Below, piece after piece: positions 16,525 to 22,056 of a DNA stretch of 22,056 bases. Position numbers and translations under genes: made by a program. This DNA comes from CBFDBT01 sp965603115. Lineage in GTDB: Bacteria > Pseudomonadota > Alphaproteobacteria > Sphingomonadales > Kordiimonadaceae. The stretch is taken from NCBI GenBank assembly GCA_965603115.1, contig CBFDBT010000026.1:1-22056 (forward strand), in the 5' to 3' direction. A model generated the notes under the pieces. That model ran no database searches. It was not told the DNA's origin and saw only the letters and a program-made list of their open reading frames with translations. Position 1 is the first letter of the stretch, and the number at the start of each line of letters is the position of its first letter.

Positions 16525-17727
16525 TTATTTTGTTAGATCAAGCTGGAGTTTTTCTGCTGCATTTTTGAACCGCTCAATAATAGCGTCCACTTGCTCGCTG
16601 GTATGTTGAGCACACATCGATACCCGAAGCAGATTATAGCCGGCAGGCGTGGCTGGCGGTAGGGCTAAGTTGGTGTAAACCCCTTCCAGCATCATAGTTT
16701 CCCATAATTTTGTAGCTGATGGAATATCGGGCAGACAAACAGCGACGATCGGGCTTTCTACTTTTTCAGTGGCTAGTGTAAAGCCAAGATCTGACAGGCC
16801 TTTATGTAGCTTTTTGGTGTTTTCCCAAAGGTGAGCGCGACGATTGCCGCTTGATTTTAGGGCTTCGATCGATTTTATGGCGCCCGCAATCACGCTTGGC
16901 GGCAAGCTGGCTGTAAACATATAGGGGCGGGTGACCAAACGCATGACGTCAAATTTCGGATGGTTAGATACACAAAACCCGCCAATGGTGCCAACAGATT
17001 TTGAAAAAGTGCCTACAATAAAGTCACAAAGATGTTCTACACCCAATTGTTGGGCTACGCCGCGACCGGTTTCACCGCAAAATCCCATTGAATGGGCTTC
17101 GTCAACCAGTGTAGTACAGCCATATTTTTTAGCGACTTCGAGCATTTCTTTCAAGGGGGCGGCATCTCCAAGCATGGAGTATATACCTTCGACAACAACA
17201 AGCTTACCCGCACCTTCAGGAATGCGCGCTAAGCGTTTTTCCATTTTTTCTACGTCGTTGTGTTTAAAGCGGATAATAGTTGCATTGCCCATGGCGCAGC
17301 CGTCATATATTGATGCATGGCTGTCAGCATCAATGATGATGTAGTCATCTTTGTCTGCTAGGGTGGCGATCATGCCTAAATTTGCTTGGTAGCCCGTAGA
17401 AAAAACCATGCAGCTATCCATGCCGTAAAAGTCAGCAATTGATGCCTCTAGGGCTTTGTGACCGGAGTATGTGCCATTTAATACGCGAGAGCCTGTCGTG
17501 CCTGTGCCGAACTTGTCGAGGGCATCTTTAGCGGCTTCAATCGCATCTTCATTAAAGGTCATGCCCATATAGTTGTTCGTGCCAGCTAAAATGGTGCGAC
17601 GCCCATCAATCATAGCTTCCGTTTCAGAAAAAACTTCGTCCATCACAACTTTAAACGGGTTAACTTTATCAAATGGCAGGCTAGCGGCTGTGGCTACCAT
17701 ATCATCAAATTTATCAAGTAGATCCAA
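16525..17727 (-). CDS. spt: Serine palmitoyltransferase
   Basis: 400-aa PLP enzyme of the alpha-oxoamine synthase family that condenses serine with a long acyl thioester to 3-ketosphinganine, the first step of sphingolipid synthesis. PLP residues are visible: His137 (DADSHAS), Asp209 (VDEAHSMG) and the Schiff-base Lys243 (GTFSKSVG). The N-terminal GTNNYMG matches the bacterial SPT NYLG motif. It starts at TTG 17727 with GAGGG eight bases upstream, four bases after the ACP stop, so it is tightly coupled to its likely acyl donor. AONS/KBL-type sister enzymes are less likely given the ACP, ligase and CerR neighbours. Confidence 0.9.
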   Translation of the reverse strand: MDLLDKFDDMVATAASLPFDKVNPFKVVMDEVFSETEAMIDGRRTILAGTNNYMGMTFNEDAIEAAKDALDKFGTGTTGSRVLNGTYSGHKALEASIADFYGMDSCMVFSTGYQANLGMIATLADKDDYIIIDADSHASIYDGCAMGNATIIRFKHNDVEKMEKRLARIPEGAGKLVVVEGIYSMLGDAAPLKEMLEVAKKYGCTTLVDEAHSMGFCGETGRGVAQQLGVEHLCDFIVGTFSKSVGTIGGFCVSNHPKFDVMRLVTRPYMFTASLPPSVIAGAIKSIEALKSSGNRRAHLWENTKKLHKGLSDLGFTLATEKVESPIVAVCLPDIPSATKLWETMMLEGVYTNLALPPATPAGYNLLRVSMCAQHTSEQVDAIIERFKNAAEKLQLDLTK

Positions 17728-17731
17728 TATC

Positions 17732-17977
17732 TTATCCCTCGTTCAATATATTTTCTATAGCATCTGCTACGTCTTGGATGGTTTCTAGGTCTGGCAGAAT
17801 ATTGATCGGAAGAAGAATGTCAAATTCATCTTCAAAATCAGCGACAAGATCCATCACTGTCAGGCTATCCATAGAGAGGTCGCCAGAAAAAGTTGTATGC
17901 TTATTGAGCTCAAGGGATTTTTTATTATAGGGTGTTATCAATTCGCAGAGTTTTTGAAAAATATCTTCGTTTGTCAT
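17732..17977 (-). CDS. Acyl carrier protein dedicated to sphingoid-base synthesis
   Basis: 81-aa ACP. The phosphopantetheine site is Ser38 in the DSL motif (LSMDSLTVMDLV), and the protein is acidic and helical (DFEDEFDILL, IQDVADAIENIL). The frame runs back to a GTG at 18052, but that 25-residue extension overlaps cerR and has no ACP character, so the ATG at 17977 is used. It would carry the acyl chain loaded by the upstream fatty acyl-AMP ligase and hand it to Spt; the four-base gap to spt and the gene order match the Caulobacter locus. It is not the housekeeping fatty-acid ACP, which normally sits with fab genes. Confidence 0.88.
   Translation of the reverse strand: MTNEDIFQKLCELITPYNKKSLELNKHTTFSGDLSMDSLTVMDLVADFEDEFDILLPINILPDLETIQDVADAIENILNEG
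17736..17740 (-). promoter_or_regulatory. Ribosome binding site supporting the TTG start of spt
   Basis: On the minus strand GAGGG overlaps the last codons of the ACP gene and lies eight bases before TTG 17727. No ATG nearby is better placed. Confidence 0.6.
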
Positions 17978-18048
17978 GAGCCAATATGTCCATTCTGTAG
18001 TTACTGTGTGATATGAGAGCTTTATTGCGGCTAATTTGTGACACGTTA

Positions 18049-18987
18049 TCACATAAATTTATTCTGGCGATACCATTCTATTGTATTTTTTAAACCAGAC
18101 GTCAGTTTATGCTCGATCTGCCAGCCCCTTATGTAGATATTTTTTTCAGATGAAACCGTCCAGTCCGCGTGAAGGAGCTCGGCGGCTTTGGTAGGTGTAA
18201 GCATAGGTGTTGTTGAAAATACCTTTGATATCATAAGGTTGATCGACGATAGTGGCTTGATAGCCCATGCAGGAATAGGGATGCATTTGACAGGCTCTTC
18301 TCCCGTTGCTTCAGCTATAGCCTCGGCAATGTCTGGGATAGTATAGCCATTTTCTTTGCCATCATCGATTTCAAATATTGGTTTTTGTGTAAAAGCCTTA
18401 AAATTTATGAGGATTGAAATGGCTTTGGCTAGATCGGCACCGTGAATCATTGAAAACCGATTTTTAGTATTCCCTGGTGCTGGAAGAAAGCCATATTTTG
18501 TTGCTTGCAAAATTTTTAATATTTCCATGTCCCCAGGGCCATAAATGGCAGGAGGTCTCATAATTAGCGTTTCGAACGGCCACTTGTGGTCGAGGATTAA
18601 ACTTTCAGCGGCGGCCTTGCTGGCTGCATAATGCGATAAATGGGGTTCGCGAGCCGCTAGACTAGAAATAAACAAGAAGCGTTTGACACCATTGTCACTA
18701 GCAGACCTTAAAAGGCGTTCGGTGCCATCACGATTTATACGAAAAAACTCTGATCTGGTTTTGGCTTTGATAAGGCCTGCTGCATGAATAACAATATCAG
18801 CTCTTTTAGTTAAGGCGGTCATTGCGGCCGGGTCAACGATATCGCCACGGACCCATTCAACACCAGTTCGAGACTCTTGATTTCGGCGGGTAAGGGCTCG
18901 CACAGCAAAGCCTTTGTCGAGTAAGGCCTCTAGCAGGTGGCGACCCAAAAATCCGGTAGCGCCAGTAAGAGCTACTGTCTGTTTCAA
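18049..18987 (-). CDS. cerR: NAD-dependent epimerase/dehydratase, CerR-like ceramide reductase
   Basis: 312-aa extended short-chain dehydrogenase. The Rossmann motif GATGFLG is at residues 9–15 and the catalytic YAASK at 120–124. In Caulobacter the gene in this slot, cerR, encodes the enzyme that reduces the 3-keto group to give dihydroceramide. The start is TTG 18987 with AGGA eight bases upstream; no ATG fits better. It sits 35 bp after the ligase and 71 bp before the ACP. Without context the sequence would only say sugar-epimerase-like; the operon makes the CerR reading likely. Confidence 0.82.
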   Translation of the reverse strand: MKQTVALTGATGFLGRHLLEALLDKGFAVRALTRRNQESRTGVEWVRGDIVDPAAMTALTKRADIVIHAAGLIKAKTRSEFFRINRDGTERLLRSASDNGVKRFLFISSLAAREPHLSHYAASKAAAESLILDHKWPFETLIMRPPAIYGPGDMEILKILQATKYGFLPAPGNTKNRFSMIHGADLAKAISILINFKAFTQKPIFEIDDGKENGYTIPDIAEAIAEATGEEPVKCIPIPAWAIKPLSSINLMISKVFSTTPMLTPTKAAELLHADWTVSSEKNIYIRGWQIEHKLTSGLKNTIEWYRQNKFM

Positions 18988-18995
18988 AATTTAAA

Positions 18996-18999
18996 TCCT
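18996..18999 (-). promoter_or_regulatory. Ribosome binding site supporting the TTG start of cerR
   Basis: AGGA on the minus strand, eight bases before TTG 18987, in the 35-bp gap after the ligase gene. Confidence 0.5.
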
Positions 19000-19022
19000 A
19001 ATATAATCAACAACTAGAAAAA

Positions 19023-20777
19023 TTAACCTGCAAGTTTTAGCTTTCCATCGAGATATTCGCTGCGAGCCTTGGCTCTGCTCAACTTCCCAGATGATGTCCT
19101 TGGAAGACTGCGTGGTGCTACAAGTTCTACAAGGCAAGTAACGCCCGTGATACTCATGACATGTTTTTTAAGGAGTTCAGCAAATTTTGCGCGTTCAACA
19201 GGGTCAGAGAAACGACAATGCGCAAGGATCATTGGCAGTTCTTCGTTATTTTCACCCGGAACAGAGATGGCGGCTACATCACCGTTACGCATACCTTCAA
19301 CTTGTTCTGCAGCCCATTCAATATCTTGTGGCCAATGGTTTTTACCATTGACGATAATCATATCTTTGGCGCGTCCAACAATATAGATGCAGCCTTCAAG
19401 CATATAGCCCATGTCGCCAGTATCTAACCAGCCATCTTTGAGTACATCAGCTGTTGAGGCTGGATCATTATAATAATCCCGCATAACGCTGACACCTTTG
19501 ACAAAAACACGGCCAACATAGCGTTCCGGCAGAGCTTTATCTTCAGTATTGCGAATTTCAACATCAAATTCTGGTAGTGGTTTTCCGCAGTTTACTACAG
19601 AGCGTTGACGCTCAGTGTCTTCTGTACCTGAAACCAGAACATGGGTGTCTCCGCCAAGGAGGGATTCGTCAACCAAGTCAACCTCAAGCCCTTTGCCAAC
19701 TTCGGCAAAACTAACAGCAAGAGTACATTCTGCAAGGCCATAGCTAGGAACAAATGATTTGTCTGAAAATCCCACATCCTTAAAGGCTTCATGAAACTTG
19801 CTCATGACCTCAGGTCGGATCATATCTCCACCATTTCCTGCCACGCGCCAACTGGAGAGGTCGAGCTCCGCCAAGGCATCAGAGCGCACACGGCGCGCAC
19901 AAATTTCATAACCAAAGGTCGGGCTATAAGAGCATGTACCCTTGTTTCTAGACATAATCTTGAGCCACGTGATAGGGCGACGGGCAAAATCTTCTGTGGC
20001 CAGAAAATCAACCGAAACCTGACAGCATAGCGATGTCAAGAACATGCCAACCAATCCCATGTCATGATAAAAAGGCAGCCATGACACACAGCGGTCACCG
20101 TCTCCTAGTCGAACGCCGTGAAAACCCATGCCGTATGTATTGGAGAGGAGGGATGTGTGTGTAACGGAGACGCCGTGCGGAAAACGTGTACTACCGGATG
20201 AATATTGCAAATAGGCAAGGTCATCAACAGTAGGCAGCCGCACTTCAGCGTCACCTTCGTGCGCTAAATAGTCTTCAAGCGAGCCAATGAACCGCAGGCC
20301 CATGCCTTTTGAGCCATCTGTAACTAGCTCGGTCATATAGCTTGGCGCCATAATGGCATTAGCCTGACAAGAATTCATCTGGTTTTGTAATTGCACAATA
20401 TAACCGTCTTTTGCACCAAAAGAGGTGGGTAAGGGCAGGGGTACAGGCAAGACGCTTGCATATTGACAGCCTAAAAAGAAAACAATGAATTCTGCGGTTG
20501 TTTCAGCTATTAGGGCAATGCGGTCATTTTTTTCGAATCCCATGGCGACAAGTTTGCGGCCAACAGCTTCTGCCTTGTCGCGAGTTTCGCGCCAGGTCAT
20601 GCTATTATATAGATTTCCACGGGCATCATAAAAATTCATGCCGCGAACACCTTTGGCTGCATATTCAACAGCATCCACTAGTGTATCAAAATCTGCATAA
20701 CGACGCGTTAAGGTCGCGTCATCTGTAGGTGTCGGTGTTATCATGCTATCTACGTTAGCCATTCTGCCAAGGTCCAT
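19023..20777 (-). CDS. Fatty acyl-AMP ligase / acyl-ACP synthetase of the sphingolipid operon
   Basis: 584-aa ANL-superfamily adenylating enzyme, FAAL type. It should activate a fatty acid with ATP and load it on the operon's ACP. The A3 loop YSSGSTRFPHGV is near residue 190, LDTGDMGYM near 452, and the C-terminal catalytic lysine is Lys565 in SSGKLSRAKA. The early VPVPLPLP segment is typical of FAALs. It is the first gene of the operon ligase–cerR–acp–spt, the same order as in Caulobacter. The ATG at 20777 is used; no clear ribosome site is visible and a second ATG at residue 6 is possible. It diverges from a class V PLP enzyme over 250 bp. Confidence 0.88.
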   Translation of the reverse strand: MDLGRMANVDSMITPTPTDDATLTRRYADFDTLVDAVEYAAKGVRGMNFYDARGNLYNSMTWRETRDKAEAVGRKLVAMGFEKNDRIALIAETTAEFIVFFLGCQYASVLPVPLPLPTSFGAKDGYIVQLQNQMNSCQANAIMAPSYMTELVTDGSKGMGLRFIGSLEDYLAHEGDAEVRLPTVDDLAYLQYSSGSTRFPHGVSVTHTSLLSNTYGMGFHGVRLGDGDRCVSWLPFYHDMGLVGMFLTSLCCQVSVDFLATEDFARRPITWLKIMSRNKGTCSYSPTFGYEICARRVRSDALAELDLSSWRVAGNGGDMIRPEVMSKFHEAFKDVGFSDKSFVPSYGLAECTLAVSFAEVGKGLEVDLVDESLLGGDTHVLVSGTEDTERQRSVVNCGKPLPEFDVEIRNTEDKALPERYVGRVFVKGVSVMRDYYNDPASTADVLKDGWLDTGDMGYMLEGCIYIVGRAKDMIIVNGKNHWPQDIEWAAEQVEGMRNGDVAAISVPGENNEELPMILAHCRFSDPVERAKFAELLKKHVMSITGVTCLVELVAPRSLPRTSSGKLSRAKARSEYLDGKLKLAG

Positions 20778-20867
20778 CGTTTGTAACGAGTGCCTGTTAT
20801 TATTTATATACTAATGGGTTTTACCTTCATTAGCACAAACCAAATTTTGTAGACCCCACGATTTAAG

Positions 20868-20887
20868 CTTGCAATTTTTTTTAGCAA
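20868..20887. promoter_or_regulatory. CTTGCA–(A/T)8–TAGCAA element in the divergent promoter region
   Basis: CTTGCA at 20868–20873 and TAGCAA at 20882–20887 with ATTTTTTT between, and another GCAAG at 20891–20895. The two half-sites match those at 13791–13806 next to lptF, where the spacer is four bases. The minus-strand TTGCTA could also be a -35 box for the ligase operon. Function is unproven. Confidence 0.33.
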
Positions 20888-20980
20888 ACAGCAAGTCTGG
20901 TCTTATACAAATTAACGAATTTAATCAATTACATGGCTGAACTACTGCTTTGAGCCTTTAATGACAAGAAGTTTTTATCG

Positions 20981-20986
20981 TATAAT
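20981..20986 (+). promoter_or_regulatory. Consensus -10 element upstream of the class V PLP enzyme
   Basis: A perfect TATAAT lies 41 bases before the ATG at 21028, which would give a leader of roughly 35 bases. The -35 is poor: TTAATG at 17 bases, or ATGACA (five of six) at a too-short 14 bases. Confidence 0.42.
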
Positions 20987-21027
20987 GGGCATATATTGAT
21001 TAAATAATATAGGAGTGTGGTGAGAAA

Positions 21028-22056
21028 ATGGCACTTGACCTTAACTTAATTCGCGAAAATACACATGGACTAGAGAGTGGAATATATCTTGATAATGCAG
21101 GGGCTTCACTAGTTCCAAGGCAGGTATTAACGGCTATAAAAGACCATTTGGATTTGGAATCAAATGTTGGTGGTTATGTTGCGCAAGAGCAACAGTCTGA
21201 ACGCCTTGAAAATGTTTATGAAAGTTTATCTCGGCTGCTTGGTGGAAAGCCAGGTGAATTTGCACTGACTTCTAATGCCAGTGATTCATGGGGTCGCGCT
21301 TTTTATAGCGTGCCGATGAAGGCGGGTGATAACGTGGTCACGGCATATAATGAATATTGCAGTAACTATGTAGCTTTCTTGCACCGCGCTAAACGTGACG
21401 GCATTGAGATTAGGGTTGCAAGGCCGGACGAAAGTTATACTCTTGATACCAAGCACCTGAGTGAGCTTGTTGATGATAAAACAAAATTAATAGCTATTTC
21501 CCATGTTCCCTCCTCAAGCGGTCAGATAAACCCCGTGGCTGAGGTAGGTAAAATTGCTAAAGCGGCTGGAGTGCTTTATTTACTCGATGCTTGTCAGTCG
21601 ATTGGTCAACTGCCTGTAAATGTAGACGCTATTGGCTGTGATATGCTCGCTGGTACCTCGCGTAAGTTTCTTCGGGGGCCACGCGGCGTAGGTTTTATGT
21701 ATGTTAGCTCTAAAGCACTGAGTAAGCTTGATCCGGTGATGATGTCCAACCAATCGGCTATGTGGACAGCTACAAACCAAATGGAAGTGCGAGGGGATGC
21801 CAGAGTTTTTGAAGCATGGGAGCGCAGTGTTGCCATCCAACTTGGTTTTGGTGCCGCTCTTGATTATCTAAATTCCATTGATTGCACTGCCGCGATGGAG
21901 CGTACATTGGAGCTAGGAGAGTATCTACGGCAAAAACTTGAGGGCGTTGAGGGCATCACCATTGCGGACCCTGTAGGCCCAAGAGCTGCGATCGTAACTT
22001 TTGAAATTGAGGGCAGGGATCCTGGTAAAGAGGCGATCCCCCTCCTGCTGAGCCAC
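21028..22056 (+). CDS. Class V aminotransferase-fold PLP enzyme (3'-truncated by window)
   Basis: 343 codons of an open frame running off the window end, so the C-terminus is missing. It is a fold-type I PLP enzyme of the class V (cysteine desulfurase/isopenicillin epimerase/EgtE-like) group. Visible are IYLDNAGASLVP at the N-terminus, His159 (ISHVPSSSGQINP), Asp187 and Gln190 (LDACQSIGQ), and the Schiff-base Lys213 in TSRKFLRGPRGVGF. The ATG at 21028 follows AGGAG (21011–21015) by 12 bases. Reaction and substrate cannot be read from the motifs. It shares a divergent control region with the sphingolipid operon, which suggests but does not show a linked role. Confidence 0.85.
   Translation, partial: MALDLNLIRENTHGLESGIYLDNAGASLVPRQVLTAIKDHLDLESNVGGYVAQEQQSERLENVYESLSRLLGGKPGEFALTSNASDSWGRAFYSVPMKAGDNVVTAYNEYCSNYVAFLHRAKRDGIEIRVARPDESYTLDTKHLSELVDDKTKLIAISHVPSSSGQINPVAEVGKIAKAAGVLYLLDACQSIGQLPVNVDAIGCDMLAGTSRKFLRGPRGVGFMYVSSKALSKLDPVMMSNQSAMWTATNQMEVRGDARVFEAWERSVAIQLGFGAALDYLNSIDCTAAMERTLELGEYLRQKLEGVEGITIADPVGPRAAIVTFEIEGRDPGKEAIPLLLSH

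Noticed and set aside
17978..18052. N-terminal extension of the ACP to GTG 18052
   Set aside because: It overlaps the cerR stop, lacks ACP character and would make the ACP abnormally long.
1..22056. tRNA, rRNA, CRISPR array, insertion sequence or phage genes
   Set aside because: No cloverleaf, regularly spaced direct repeats, transposase or phage-like proteins were seen by eye; short ncRNAs cannot be excluded without a covariance search.

Overview
The window reads as chromosomal DNA from an alphaproteobacterium of moderate G+C. The evidence is the mfd–sdhE–recG neighbourhood, which is typical of that class, and a second half that resembles the Caulobacter-type sphingolipid (ceramide) locus. 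Species cannot be named from the sequence alone. Coding density is high. The only gene-free stretch over 300 bp is 1280–1729.

Region 1 (1–8.7 kb) is mostly housekeeping. It holds a FrnE/DsbA-like oxidoreductase and a small A+T-rich membrane protein of unknown function. A 450-bp gap follows, filled with palindromic dispersed repeats. Next come sdhE–mfd on the minus strand, divergent from recG, then a GNAT acetyltransferase and a short secreted Sel1-repeat protein.

Region 2 (8.7–13.75 kb, minus strand) is one tight operon, lptF–lptG–Wzx/MOP-type flippase–long GNAT-fold acyltransferase. The junctions overlap or are only a few bases apart. The last gene looks like the bacterial ceramide synthase bCerS family, so a ceramide-forming enzyme is probably co-transcribed with LPS-type lipid export permeases.

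Region 3 (13.9–16.5 kb, plus strand) holds a secreted DUF2141 protein, a diacylglycerol-kinase-fold lipid kinase (candidate ceramide kinase) and a Tam41-like cytidylyltransferase. The kinase and cytidylyltransferase overlap by ATGA. The kinase has an unusual 5' end: an in-frame 18-codon ORF ending in TAG lies directly upstream of its GTG start.

Region 4 (16.5–20.8 kb, minus strand) is the core sphingoid-base operon: fatty acyl-AMP ligase, NAD-dependent epimerase/reductase (CerR-like), acyl carrier protein and serine palmitoyltransferase. A class V PLP enzyme diverges from it and runs off the window end.

Inferred pathway: the ligase loads fatty acid on the dedicated ACP; Spt condenses the acyl-ACP with serine; bCerS N-acylates; CerR reduces the keto group; the lipid kinase phosphorylates ceramide. 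The Tam41-like enzyme may then activate ceramide-phosphate with CTP, and the lptFG/flippase operon may move the product or a partner glycolipid. The last two steps are hypotheses. The others follow from similarity to characterised Caulobacter enzymes.
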